Source: Microbacterium oxydans
GTDB lineage: Bacteria > Actinomycetota > Actinomycetes > Actinomycetales > Microbacteriaceae
Length of the DNA stretch: 64,000 nt
Direction of reading: 5' to 3'
Assembly (NCBI RefSeq): GCF_026559675.1
Contig: NZ_CP092891.1
Span: 3,038,001 to 3,102,000, forward strand
Position 1 is the first letter of the stretch; each line of letters opens with the position of its first letter. The position numbers were made by a program, and so were the translations under genes. Below, piece after piece: positions 25,355 to 34,161 of this stretch. Under the pieces are notes generated by a model. That model made no database searches and was not told where the DNA came from. It worked only from the letters and a program-made list of their open reading frames with translations.

Positions 25355-26679
25355 GCGGCATACCTTCCGGGGGGGCGTTCGAGTCCGAGGTTCTCGCGCA
25401 GCGTGCTGCCCGCATACTCGGCGGGGTAGATGCCGCGGTCGGTGAGCCGCGGCACGATGTGCTCGACGAAGCGCGTGAGCGTGTCGGGCAGGGTCGGAGC
25501 CATCAGGATGAACCCGTCGGCCGCGCCCTGCTCGTACCGTGCGATCAGGTCATCCGCCAGGGAATCGGGAGTGCCCACCGTGAAGCGGCGACGCAGCACC
25601 TCCCAGGCCAGCTCGCGGAGCGTGTACGGGCGCTGGGCGAGCAGGTCGGCGATCGCCTGGTACCCCGACTTCGACTGGTTGAAGCCGTCGACGTCGAAGT
25701 CGAACGTGAACGGCTCGTCGACGTCGCGCTCGCCCAGGTCCACGCCGAGGTAGTGCGCGAGGAGGTCGACCTGCACCCGCTCGGGGGTGAGCTCCGCGAG
25801 CTCGCGGAAACGCTCCTCCGCATCCGCCGCGGTGTCGCCGATGATGGGCGAGAACCACGGCAGCACCTTCAGGTCGTCCGCCTGCCGACCGGCCGCGACC
25901 GCGCGCCGCCGGTAGTCGGCGTAGAGCGCCTGCGCGGATTCGAGCGAGCCGCCGCCGAGGGTGAACACGGCGTCCGCCGTGCGGCCGGCGAGCGCCCGTC
26001 CCGCCTCGGAGGCGCCGGCCTGGAAGAGCGGCGGATGCCCCTGCACGGGTCGCGGGATGTTGAGCGGTCCGCGCACCGAGAAGTGCTCGCCGCGATGCTC
26101 CAGCAGGTGCAGCTTGGACCGGTCGGCGAAGCGGCCCGACGCCTTGTCGAACAGGAAGGCATCGTCGTCCCAGCCGTCCCACAGCCCGTTCACGACGTCG
26201 ACGAACTCCGCGCCGCGCTCGTAGCGGATGCCGTGCTCGAGATGCGCGTCCCTGCCGAAGTTCCTCGCCTCCTCGTCGCTCGCGCTCGTCACCAGGTTCC
26301 ACGCCGCGCGTCCCCCGCTGAGGTGATCGAGCGAGGCGAGCTTCCGGGCCACGTGATACGGCTCGTTGTACGTGGTCGAGACGGTCGCGGCGAGTCCGAT
26401 GCGCGTGGTCCGCTGGGACAGCGCGCTCAGCAGGGTGAACGGTTCGAGCCGGACATTGGTGCCGTGGTCGATGCCGGAGCGGAAGCGGTCCCAGACGTAG
26501 AGCTCGTCGGCGAGGAACAGCGTCGCGAAGCGCCCGGACTCGGCGGTCTGCGCGAACCGAGTCCAGTAGTCCAGATCGAGGTACGAGTGCGGTTCGGCGC
26601 TCGCGCCGCGCCACCCGGTGATGTGCTCGCCGCCCGGGTAGAACACCCCGGCGGCGAGGACGAGCGGCGCGCGGCTCAT
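25351..26679 (-). CDS. NtaA/SnaA/DmoA-type FMN-dependent monooxygenase (first of tandem pair)
   Basis: A 442-residue paralogue of the neighbouring monooxygenase, with the same order of motifs (I-T-G-W-R, F-L-A-D-E-L-Y, T-T-Y-N-E-P-Y-H-V-A-R-K, S-G-G-R-A-A-W-N-L-V-T-S, F-Q-A-G-A-S-E-A-G). The two are closest in the N-terminal half and diverge in the 250-340 substrate region, suggesting different substrates. The ATG at 26679 overlaps the preceding gene by 4 bases; a longer upstream frame lies inside that gene and is rejected. Likely role: oxidative release of sulfur or nitrogen from a xenobiotic or organosulfur compound. Confidence 0.88.
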   Translation of the reverse strand: MSRAPLVLAAGVFYPGGEHITGWRGASAEPHSYLDLDYWTRFAQTAESGRFATLFLADELYVWDRFRSGIDHGTNVRLEPFTLLSALSQRTTRIGLAATVSTTYNEPYHVARKLASLDHLSGGRAAWNLVTSASDEEARNFGRDAHLEHGIRYERGAEFVDVVNGLWDGWDDDAFLFDKASGRFADRSKLHLLEHRGEHFSVRGPLNIPRPVQGHPPLFQAGASEAGRALAGRTADAVFTLGGGSLESAQALYADYRRRAVAAGRQADDLKVLPWFSPIIGDTAADAEERFRELAELTPERVQVDLLAHYLGVDLGERDVDEPFTFDFDVDGFNQSKSGYQAIADLLAQRPYTLRELAWEVLRRRFTVGTPDSLADDLIARYEQGAADGFILMAPTLPDTLTRFVEHIVPRLTDRGIYPAEYAGSTLRENLGLERPPGRYAA

Positions 26680-27710
26680 GCGGCCACCGCGCGGCGCGAC
26701 ACCCGGTGCAGGGCGGGCGCGACCTCGGTCGTGAACAGCTCCAGCGCATCCTTCTGCTCCTCGAGCGAGTGATACAGCCCGTCGAGCTGCAGCTGGAGCT
26801 GGGTGGTGTACGCGAACGCGGGGTGGCGCGCGATCGACGCGGCGATGTCGTCGGCCGTGCCGTAGTGCAGGTTGAGCCGCTCGGCGATCTGGGCACTCGA
26901 ATCGGCCTTCGGGAGGAAGTCCCGCGCCCAGTTCCATTTCGCGACGAGGCCCTCCTCGGCACGGGCGAGCGCCTCCTCACGGCTGGCCCCGGGGAAGATC
27001 CAGGTCGACAATCCGAGCCGCGGCGTCGCCCCCTCGGCGAGTCCACGGTGATACGCCTCGGCCGACACCTCGCCGGGCACGACCTGCGTGGTGCCGACCA
27101 GCACGCCCTCCCCGCGCTGTCCCGTCTCGAAAGCGCTCTGAGCCGTGAGCGTGGCATGCCAGACGCGATCCGCGATGCGGGGCCGTGCCGGCGCGAGCAC
27201 CTCGCCGTCGGTGGTGACCGGTTCGCCGCGGAGCGCGGCGGTCAGCCGGTCGACCGCCTCCAGATAGGCCTTCCGACTCTGCGAGCGGTCGTCGATGTGC
27301 GGGATGCCGAACGCTGAGGCCGTCTGCGGCTGCCCGCCGTTGGCGAGGCCGAGTTCGAGCCGGCCGTCGCTGATCGCGTCCAGCACCGCGGCGTCCTCCG
27401 CCACCCGCAGCACCTGCTCGAGCGGGAGCGTGATCGCGGCCGTGCCGAGCCGCAGCGTCCGGGTGCGGGCGGCGAGCGCGCCCAGGAAGACGAACGGCGA
27501 GGGCAGGCCGCCCAGACGGCCGGCATCCGGCTTCGCCAGGTGGAACTGGCGCACCCACGCCGAGTCGACCCCCATGGCCTCCGCGTGCACGAACAGGTCG
27601 AGGTAGTCGAGGTAGGTCTGCTCGACGGCACCGCGATGATCGGCGAGGTGCGCGAACAGGCCGATGCGGAGGGAGTCGGAGGCGCCGGCAGGCGTGTGCG
27701 TGGAAGACAT
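26676..27710 (-). CDS. LLM class flavin-dependent oxidoreductase
   Basis: A 344-residue luciferase-like enzyme from a different subgroup than the two NtaA-type genes, shorter and with the N-terminal G-L-F-A-H-L-A-D-H-R-G pattern. TIM-barrel features include W-V-R-Q-F-H (about 52-57), L-R-L-G-T-A-A-I-T-L-P and S-D-G-R-L-E-L-G-L-A-N-G-G. It is the first gene of a five-gene leftward operon (this, two NtaA types, AraC, PhyH) and is divergent from the DMT transporter operon, with phased repeats between. Reaction unknown; alkanal or sulfonate monooxygenation is plausible. Confidence 0.86.
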   Translation of the reverse strand: MSSTHTPAGASDSLRIGLFAHLADHRGAVEQTYLDYLDLFVHAEAMGVDSAWVRQFHLAKPDAGRLGGLPSPFVFLGALAARTRTLRLGTAAITLPLEQVLRVAEDAAVLDAISDGRLELGLANGGQPQTASAFGIPHIDDRSQSRKAYLEAVDRLTAALRGEPVTTDGEVLAPARPRIADRVWHATLTAQSAFETGQRGEGVLVGTTQVVPGEVSAEAYHRGLAEGATPRLGLSTWIFPGASREEALARAEEGLVAKWNWARDFLPKADSSAQIAERLNLHYGTADDIAASIARHPAFAYTTQLQLQLDGLYHSLEEQKDALELFTTEVAPALHRVSRRAVAA

Positions 27711-27750
27711 GGCGCCACGTTAGAGCGCCGGGACGCAGCGGCGGGCGGTG

Positions 27751-27796
27751 CGGTCATCCGGCGTCAACACGCGTCACGACCCGTCGACCGGCGTCA
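27751..27796. promoter_or_regulatory. 10-base-phased GTCA repeats in the divergent control region
   Basis: Five hexamers recur at exactly 10-base steps: CGGTCA (27751), GCGTCA (27761), GCGTCA (27771), CCGTCG (27781) and GCGTCA (27791). They lie in the 179-base gap between the monooxygenase operon and the DMT transporter gene, nearer the former. Same-face spacing suggests cooperative binding of a regulator that could control both directions. The rest of the gap holds only the AGGAGG of the transporter gene. Confidence 0.5.
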
Positions 27797-27889
27797 TCCG
27801 CCGACATGTGCTGTCACCGTGGGGAACCATCGTCGCGCGGATCGTCGCCCTGCCGTTGGATGAGCGGGTCACCATTCTCAGGAGGAGCG

Positions 27890-28918
27890 ATGTCCGATCC
27901 CGGTCCGGCGCTCACCGCCGCTCACGCGACGTTCCTGTACGGCGCGGAACGTCCGTCCCGTGACGGTCGATCGCGGCCCTGGCTCCCGGTCGTCGCGGTG
28001 TTCGTGTCGGTCGCGCTCTGGTCGACGACCTACGGGCTGAGCGCCGTCGCCCTCGTCACGGCGTCGCCGGCCGTGCTCGCGGAGCTGCGTCTCGTGCTCG
28101 CGGTCCCGCTGCTGCTCGGTCTCGTCGTGGTGCTGCGACCGCAGCTCGGCCTCCCCGCCCTCGGGCGTGCACTGCGACAGCCGATGGCCTTGGTCCTGGC
28201 TCTCACCGGAGTCGCGCTGTTCTACCTGCCGAGCAACCTGGGGCTGACCCTGTCCACCGCCGGCACGGCCTCGCTGATGTCCGCCTCCCTCCCCGTGCTC
28301 ACCGCCCTGATCGCCTGGCGCGTGATCCGGGAGCGGATCACCGGGCGCGTGACGGCCGGCCTGGTCCTGACCACCCTCGGTGTCGCGATCGCCTCCGCCG
28401 GCGCGGTCCGACTCGGATTCGGCGCGGTGCTGCTCGTCGCCGGCCTCGCCTCCTACGCGCTGTACACCGTGCTGCTGCGGCGCACCGGGGGCTCGACACG
28501 GGATCCGGCCCTCACCGACCCGCTCGTCCTCGCCACGGCCACGGCCGTCTGGGGCGCCGCGCTCCTCGCCCCGTGGCTGCTGTGGGAGGTGTCGACCGGC
28601 ACCGCGACCTGGCCGTCGGGCGGGCCCGCCTGGGCGAGCATCCTCTTCCTGGCGCTCGTCGTCACCGGACCCACGATGGCGCTCTACAACTACGGCGCCG
28701 AGCGGGTGCCCGCGGCTGTCGCCGGCACCGCCACCGGTGCCGTGCCCGCCTTCGGATACGCCTTCGCCGTCGCGCTCGGCGAGCCCGTCGAGGCCATCAA
28801 GGTCGTCGGCGGCGTGCTCGCGCTCGTCGGCATCGTCGTCGCCGCCCTCCCGGCGCGCGACCGGTCGGTCCGCATCGGCCGTACGGCAGCACCGCACAGA
28901 CAAGGAGCAGGATCATGA
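27890..28918 (+). CDS. EamA/DMT family transporter
   Basis: A 342-residue drug/metabolite transporter with ten predicted membrane helices in two EamA repeats, beginning about residue 34 (L-P-V-V-A-V-F-V-S-V-A-L-W-S-T-T). Repeat ends carry the usual E-R-I-T-G-R and G-E-P-V-E-A-I-K-V-V-G-G patterns. AGGAGG at 27880-27885 supports the ATG at 27890 over an upstream ATG at 27806. The stop overlaps the DUF427 start by 4 bases. EamA proteins export or import amino acids and other small metabolites; here it may remove a product of the neighbouring monooxygenases. Confidence 0.88.
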   Translation: MSDPGPALTAAHATFLYGAERPSRDGRSRPWLPVVAVFVSVALWSTTYGLSAVALVTASPAVLAELRLVLAVPLLLGLVVVLRPQLGLPALGRALRQPMALVLALTGVALFYLPSNLGLTLSTAGTASLMSASLPVLTALIAWRVIRERITGRVTAGLVLTTLGVAIASAGAVRLGFGAVLLVAGLASYALYTVLLRRTGGSTRDPALTDPLVLATATAVWGAALLAPWLLWEVSTGTATWPSGGPAWASILFLALVVTGPTMALYNYGAERVPAAVAGTATGAVPAFGYAFAVALGEPVEAIKVVGGVLALVGIVVAALPARDRSVRIGRTAAPHRQGAGS

Positions 28919-29304
28919 CGAACACCGCAGTCCTCGATGCCCCCGGCATCGCGACGAACGGCCTCGTGCATCTCGAACGGCACGAGGGCAGGGTCGAGGT
29001 GTGGAGCGGCGACGAACGGATCGCCTCGAGCACCCGGGTGATCGAGCTGCACGAGGTCGACGTACCCGTGCGCCTCTACTTCCCGCGCGAAGACGTCGCC
29101 CTGTCGCGCCTCCGCGTCATCGACGGCACCACCTTCTGCCCGTTCAAGGGGGTCGCGAGCGACTACTGGGCGCTCGGATCCTCGGCGGACGACGCCCCGG
29201 TGGCGTGGTCGTACCCGGATCCGATCAGCGCGTTCGCCCCCATCGGCGGGCACATCGCGTTCTACGACTCGCTGGACATCCGCCCGGCCGCCGAGCGGGC
29301 GTGA
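28915..29304 (+). CDS. DUF427 domain protein (copy 1)
   Basis: A 129-residue DUF427 protein, a small beta-tent-fold family without known function. The family core is R-V-E-V-W-S-G-D-x-R-I-A-S-S-T (26-40), L-Y-F-P-R-E-D-V (54-61), C-P-F-K-G (75-79) followed by A-S-D-Y-W, and P-x-S-A-F-x-P-I-x-G-H-I-A-F-Y. The single conserved Cys75 could be catalytic or metal binding. It is sandwiched between a transporter and a catalase (4-base overlap and 4-base gap). A second copy lies at 35745. Confidence 0.88.
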   Translation: MTNTAVLDAPGIATNGLVHLERHEGRVEVWSGDERIASSTRVIELHEVDVPVRLYFPREDVALSRLRVIDGTTFCPFKGVASDYWALGSSADDAPVAWSYPDPISAFAPIGGHIAFYDSLDIRPAAERA

Positions 29305-29308
29305 CCCC

Positions 29309-30547
29309 GTGAGCCGCACGGGGACCGCACCTCGACGGGTCGACCGTCCGGCCGCCGATCCCGGTCCGGTCCCCGTGCGCATCCGCCACTCCAAGGGCGG
29401 GGGCGCGCGCGGGCACTTCCAGACCACCGGCGACGTCCGTGCCTTCACGCACGCGGGCCTGTTCCAACCGGGGATCCGCACCGATGTCGTCGTCCGGTTC
29501 TCGGCGACGCTCGGGTACCGGGGCAGCCGCGAGGCGTGGCGCGACCTCCGCGGCTTCGCCGTCAAGTTCCTCACCCCGGAGGGCGAGTACGACCTCGTCG
29601 GCAACAACTCCCCCGTGTTCTTCCTCCGCGACGAGGCGGCCTTCGCCTCGCTCGTCGTCGCGCAGAAGATGTACACCGACGGCGCGGTCTTCGACTACGA
29701 CCGGCTCTGGGACTTCTGGACCACGCACCCGGAGTCGGCGCATCAGGTCGCGTGGCTGCTGAGCGATCGCGGGATCCCCCGCTCCTGGCGGCACCAGGAC
29801 GGATTCGGCTCGCACACGTTCCAGTGGACCAACGCCGAGGGCGAGCGGTTCTGGGTGAAGTACCACCTGCGCACCGACCAGGGCATCGAGAACCTCGCCG
29901 AGCACGACGCGGACGCCGTCGACGCCACCGAGGTCGACCATCAGCGGGCGGATCTGCGCGCCGCGATCGACCGCGGCGAGCATCCGTCCTGGACCCTCTC
30001 CGTGCAGGTGATGCCCTACGAGGACGCGCGCACCGACGAGTTCAACGCGTTCGACCTGACGAAGGTCTGGCCCAAGGCGGCCTACCCGCTGATCGAGGTC
30101 GGTCGCCTCGTGCTCGACCACAACCCCGACGACGAGCTCGCCGAGATCGAGCAGGCCGCGTTCGCACCGTCGAGCTTCGTGCCGGGCATCGGCCCGAGCC
30201 CCGACCCGATGCTGCTCTCGCGCATCGACGCGTACTGGCGCTTCCACCGACACCGCGTGCAGGACGGCTTCGCGAGCCGCCCGCCCATCCCCTTCACGGC
30301 ATCCGTCGAGGGGTGGGACGAGGACCTCGCCCGGCGCGCCCGCACCTGGGACCCCGATGACGACTTCCGCCAGGCCGGCGACCTCGTGCGCCGGGTCCTG
30401 GACGACGAGGGACGCGAGCGTCTGCGGGCGACCGTCGTGGCGCAGCTCGCCGAGCTGACCGACCCGGGCCTGCGTGCGCGCGCCCTCGACTTCTGGCGCC
30501 GCATCGACGAGGCCGAGGGCGCCGCGATCGCCGCTGCCCTGGGCTGA
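29309..30547 (+). CDS. haem catalase
   Basis: A 412-residue clade-3-like catalase, shorter at both ends than the 480-residue type. Core residues are present: distal His27 in R-H-S-K-G, Asn100 in V-G-N-N-S-P-V-F-F, and the proximal haem ligand Tyr309 in S-R-I-D-A-Y. The D-L-R-G-F-A-V-K-F, W-D-F-W-T-T-H-P-E-S-A-H-Q-V and F-W-V-K-Y-H motifs confirm the fold. It breaks down hydrogen peroxide in the cytosol. It starts at GTG 4 bases after DUF427 and ends near a strong hairpin. Its operon faces flavin monooxygenases that can leak peroxide, which may explain the placement. Confidence 0.9.
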   Translation: MSRTGTAPRRVDRPAADPGPVPVRIRHSKGGGARGHFQTTGDVRAFTHAGLFQPGIRTDVVVRFSATLGYRGSREAWRDLRGFAVKFLTPEGEYDLVGNNSPVFFLRDEAAFASLVVAQKMYTDGAVFDYDRLWDFWTTHPESAHQVAWLLSDRGIPRSWRHQDGFGSHTFQWTNAEGERFWVKYHLRTDQGIENLAEHDADAVDATEVDHQRADLRAAIDRGEHPSWTLSVQVMPYEDARTDEFNAFDLTKVWPKAAYPLIEVGRLVLDHNPDDELAEIEQAAFAPSSFVPGIGPSPDPMLLSRIDAYWRFHRHRVQDGFASRPPIPFTASVEGWDEDLARRARTWDPDDDFRQAGDLVRRVLDDEGRERLRATVVAQLAELTDPGLRARALDFWRRIDEAEGAAIAAALG

Positions 30548-30589
30548 GCCGGCGCGTCCGCACCGCGGAGAGGACGCGGAGAGGAGATG

Positions 30590-30622
30590 ACCGGGCGCGA
30601 CCACCCGCTGGTCGCGCCCGGT
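30590..30622. terminator. bidirectional hairpin terminator
   Basis: A perfect 14-base stem, ACCGGGCGCGACCA (30590-30603) with its complement at 30609-30622, around a 5-base loop. It lies between the convergent catalase and ABC ATPase genes, 42 and 11 bases from their ends. Confidence 0.85.
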
Positions 30623-30633
30623 CCTTCGCAGTC

Positions 30634-32196
30634 CTAGGCGGCGACGACGTCGCGGAGACTCCGCGTGGTCTCGCCGCGCAGGCTGCGGGCGGCAGCCACG
30701 AGGGATGCCGAGTACGGATGCTGAGGATCGCCCAGCACCTCATCGACGGCGCCGGTCTCGACGATGCGTCCGCCGTTGAGCACGGCCACGCGATGCGCGA
30801 TGCGACGGACGACGGCGAGGTCGTGCGTGATGAAGAGGTAGGACACCCCGGTGCGCTCCTGCAGCTCGACGAGCAGGTCGAGCACGCGTGCCTGCACGCT
30901 GACGTCGAGGGCGGAGGTGGGCTCGTCGCACACGACGAGCGGGCTGCGTCCGGCGAAGGCCCTGGCGATCGCCACCCGCTGCTTCTGCCCGCCCGAGAGC
31001 TCATCCGGGAGCTTGTCGAGCACCTCGCCGGGCAGGCCGGTGGAGAGGGCGAGCTCCTCGGCATCGGTGTCGCCGTGCAGCAGCTGGATCGACCGGGAGA
31101 GCGTCTGCCGCACGGTGCGCCGGGGGTTGAGCGAGGCGTCCGGGCTCTGGAACACGAACTGCACGGGCACGGCGGTCGCGGCATCGTCCCGGTCGAGAGT
31201 GACCGTTCCCTCCGCGCGCGCGAGCCCCGCGATCACGCGGCCCAGCGTGGTCTTGCCGCTGCCGGATTCGCCGACCAGGCCGAGCACCTCGCCGCGGCCG
31301 ATGTCGAGGTCGACGCCGTCGAGGGCGAGGTGCGTCCCGTAGCGCTTGCTGACTCCCCGCACCGCGAGCAGCGGCCGCGCGTGCTCGGGCTCGATCGGTC
31401 GCGACGTGGCGTCGAGCGAGGGCACGGCGTCGACGAGCAGGCGTGAGTAGGGGTGCAGCGGGGTCTCCACGATCCCCGCGGCCGCACCGTGCTCGACGAG
31501 GATCCCGCGCTCGAGCACGCCGATCCGCTCCGTGTGGCTCGCCACCAGCGGCAGGTTGTGGCTGATCAGCAGGGTGGCGAAGCCGCGTTCGCGGCGCAGC
31601 CGGTCGACGAGCGCGATCACGTCGGCTTCCACCCGGCTGTCCAGACCCGTGGTCGGCTCGTCGAGGATGAGCAGGCGGGGGTCGGCGGCGAGCGCCATCG
31701 CGATCACGACGCGCTGCTGCTGTCCGCCGGAGAGCTCATGCGGGAACCTGTGCACGAGGTTCTCGGGATCGGGCAGGCCCACGTCGGCGAAGGCCGCGAC
31801 GGTCGCCGTGCGGGCGGCACCGGTGCGGAGTCCCTGCAGCCGGTAGGTCTCCGCGACCTGGCTGCCCACCGATCGGGTGGGGTTCAGCGCCCGCGCCGGC
31901 TCCTGGTACACGAAGCCGATGGCGGTGCGGCGATAGTCGCGCAGGGCCCGGGTGCCGAGGCCGAGCACGTCATGGCCGTCGACCGTGATCTGCGCGGCGC
32001 GCACCTGGGCGCCCGCGGGCAGGTACCGCGCGAGGGCGAACGCGATCGTGCTCTTGCCCGAGCCCGATTCGCCGACCAGCCCCAGCGATCCCCCCGCGTC
32101 GATGTCGAAGTCGACGCCGTCGACCGCCCGCCGCAGTCGCCCCTCGACCTCGTAGTCGACGCTCAGCCCGCGCACGCTCACCAGTGGTTCGGTCAT
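30634..32196 (-). CDS. fused dipeptide/nickel-type ABC transporter ATPase (DppD-DppF fusion)
   Basis: A 520-residue protein with two complete nucleotide-binding domains. The first has Walker A G-E-S-G-S-G-K-S-T at 42-50, signature L-S-G-G-Q-Q-Q-R near 155 and Walker B L-L-I-L-D-E-P; the second has Walker A at 309-317, signature L-S-G-G-Q-K-Q-R and its own Walker B. Each domain ends in the oligopeptide-transporter C-terminal extension. The ATG at 32196 overlaps the permease stop by 4 bases. It powers the importer formed by the three upstream genes. Confidence 0.93.
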   Translation of the reverse strand: MTEPLVSVRGLSVDYEVEGRLRRAVDGVDFDIDAGGSLGLVGESGSGKSTIAFALARYLPAGAQVRAAQITVDGHDVLGLGTRALRDYRRTAIGFVYQEPARALNPTRSVGSQVAETYRLQGLRTGAARTATVAAFADVGLPDPENLVHRFPHELSGGQQQRVVIAMALAADPRLLILDEPTTGLDSRVEADVIALVDRLRRERGFATLLISHNLPLVASHTERIGVLERGILVEHGAAAGIVETPLHPYSRLLVDAVPSLDATSRPIEPEHARPLLAVRGVSKRYGTHLALDGVDLDIGRGEVLGLVGESGSGKTTLGRVIAGLARAEGTVTLDRDDAATAVPVQFVFQSPDASLNPRRTVRQTLSRSIQLLHGDTDAEELALSTGLPGEVLDKLPDELSGGQKQRVAIARAFAGRSPLVVCDEPTSALDVSVQARVLDLLVELQERTGVSYLFITHDLAVVRRIAHRVAVLNGGRIVETGAVDEVLGDPQHPYSASLVAAARSLRGETTRSLRDVVAA

Positions 32197-33113
32197 CGTC
32201 GGAACACCTCTCGGAAGTTGTCTGCGATCAGGTTGAGGGAGACCACGAGCGACGCGATCGCGAGGGTCGGGAACGCCAGCGTCCACCACGCCGCCTGCAG
32301 GTAGGTGCGGTTCTCGTTGACCGCGAGGCCCCAGTCGGGCGACGGCGGGGCGGAGGCGAGACCGAGGAACGACAGCGACGACGAGATGAAGATGGCCCCG
32401 GCCACGCTCAGCGTCGCCTGCACGAGCACCTGCGGCCAGACGTTCGGCAGCAGCTCGCGGAACACGATCCGTCCGGCGCGCTCGCCCTGGATCCTCGCGC
32501 TGGTCACGTACTGCTTGCCCATCTCCACCAGCACGGCGGCACGCACGATGCGAGCGATGCCGGGGGCGAAGAGGATGCCGACCGCGACGATGATCGTGAG
32601 CGGGCTGCCGCCGAACGCCCCGACGATCACGAGCAGGAAGATCAGGGTCGGCAGCGTGAGGAACACGTCGAAGCCGCGCATGAAGAGCTGGTCGACCCAG
32701 CCGCGGCGGTACCCGGCGATGAGTCCCAGCGTCGAACCGAGAGCGGTCGCGAGCGCCGCCCCGAACGGTCCGACGAGCAGGGCGGGTTCCGCGCCGGCGA
32801 GCACGCGCGCGTACACGTCGCGACCGATGCGGTCGGTGCCGAACCAGTGCTCGGGGCTCGGCGGAGACAGGCGGGCGCCGCTGTCGGCGAAGGGATCGAG
32901 GCCGACCAGCCGCCAGCCCACGGCCGCCGCGATCCAGAACAGCACGATCACGGCGCTGAGGGCGAAAGTGGGTCGGCGCAGGAGGGCGACCCAGCGCCGG
33001 GGACGTCGTCCGCGCGGGGCGGCGTCGGGCCGGATGCTCGGGGCGACGGCATCCGCATCGACGGGGTCGATGGTCGTCGCGTCGGAGCGGCGCACCGCCT
33101 CGGTGAGGGCCAT
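32193..33113 (-). CDS. ABC transporter permease, DppC/NikC type
   Basis: A 306-residue permease with a short cytoplasmic N terminus, a first membrane segment at about 49-70 and the N-terminal OppC-type W-F-G-T-D-x-x-G-R-D-V-Y-A-R motif (about 89-103), followed by five more helices and an EAA-like loop near 210-230. It is coupled to the ATPase gene by a 4-base overlap and is 1 base from the DppB-type permease gene upstream. Confidence 0.92.
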   Translation of the reverse strand: MALTEAVRRSDATTIDPVDADAVAPSIRPDAAPRGRRPRRWVALLRRPTFALSAVIVLFWIAAAVGWRLVGLDPFADSGARLSPPSPEHWFGTDRIGRDVYARVLAGAEPALLVGPFGAALATALGSTLGLIAGYRRGWVDQLFMRGFDVFLTLPTLIFLLVIVGAFGGSPLTIIVAVGILFAPGIARIVRAAVLVEMGKQYVTSARIQGERAGRIVFRELLPNVWPQVLVQATLSVAGAIFISSSLSFLGLASAPPSPDWGLAVNENRTYLQAAWWTLAFPTLAIASLVVSLNLIADNFREVFRR

Positions 33114-33114
33114 G

Positions 33115-34158
33115 TCATTCTCCTTCGTCGAAGCGCACGCGCGGGTCGATGAGCACGAGGGCGATGTCGGTGATCAGCAGGGCGAGGAGCGCGACGACCC
33201 CGGTGACCATGACTCCCGACTCGAGCAGGAAGATGTCCTTCTCGACCGTGGCCGAGACGAGGAGGGCGCCGAGCCCCGGATAGCCGAAGAGCGTCTCGAC
33301 GATGGCGCTGCCGCCCAGCAGGGTGCCGACGTAGATGCCCAGCAGCGACACGGTGGGGATCAGCGCGTTGCGCGCCACGTGTCCGACCGCGAGCCGCGGG
33401 CCGTGCAGCCCCTTGATGACGGCGGTGCGGTAGTACTGCGAGTCGAGCGTGTCGAGCACTCCCGTGCGGGTCATCCGCGCCAGCACCGACAGATACCCGA
33501 GGGCGAGCGTCACGGCGGGCAGCACGAGCGCCCGCAGCACGTCCCCGGGAGGACCGTCGAGACTGATCGACGACTGGATCGGGAACCACCGGAGCCACAG
33601 GCTGAACACGATCAGCAGCAGCACGCCGACCACGAACTCCGGCACCGAGGCGAGCGACATCAGGGCGATCGTGAGCGTGCGGTCGGTGCGCGATCCCTCG
33701 CGTCGGGCCTGGATCGCGCCGAGGGCGAAGGCCACGGGCACGAGGATCACGAACGCCACGGCTCCCAGGAAGAGCGAGTTGCCGAGTCGCCCGAGCACGA
33801 GCTCCCGCACCGGGGCGCCGTAGATGAGGCTCGTGCCCCAGTCGCCGGTGACGAAGCCGATCAGCCACGAGAAGTAGCGTCCGACGAGAGACCCGGTCAG
33901 TCCGTGCGCCTCGTTCCAGGCCTGCACCTGCTCGGACGTCGCGTACTGGCCCAGGGCGTTGCGTCCCGGATCACCCGGCACGACCTCGATGAGCCAGAAC
34001 ACCAGCACCGACACCACGAGCAGCACGAGCGGCACCTGGATGAGGCGCTGGCCGATCAGCCGCGGCACCCGGTTGTGTCGGGAGCGGAGCACCGCCAGCC
34101 CTCGCCGGGCGGACGACGCCGTCGAGGCGGTCCCGCCCGACGAGAAGCTGACGGTCAT
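33115..34158 (-). CDS. ABC transporter permease, DppB/NikB type
   Basis: A 347-residue permease. After a Ser-rich N terminus comes a first membrane helix at about 43-62, the large extracytoplasmic loop with P-G-D-P-G (66-70) and G-L-T-G-S-L, then five further helices with the R-M-T-R-T-G-V-L and N-A-L-I-P-T-V features of the DppB group. It starts 3 bases after the binding-protein stop, so the four transporter genes form one operon. Confidence 0.92.
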   Translation of the reverse strand: MTVSFSSGGTASTASSARRGLAVLRSRHNRVPRLIGQRLIQVPLVLLVVSVLVFWLIEVVPGDPGRNALGQYATSEQVQAWNEAHGLTGSLVGRYFSWLIGFVTGDWGTSLIYGAPVRELVLGRLGNSLFLGAVAFVILVPVAFALGAIQARREGSRTDRTLTIALMSLASVPEFVVGVLLLIVFSLWLRWFPIQSSISLDGPPGDVLRALVLPAVTLALGYLSVLARMTRTGVLDTLDSQYYRTAVIKGLHGPRLAVGHVARNALIPTVSLLGIYVGTLLGGSAIVETLFGYPGLGALLVSATVEKDIFLLESGVMVTGVVALLALLITDIALVLIDPRVRFDEGE

Positions 34159-34161
34159 GGT

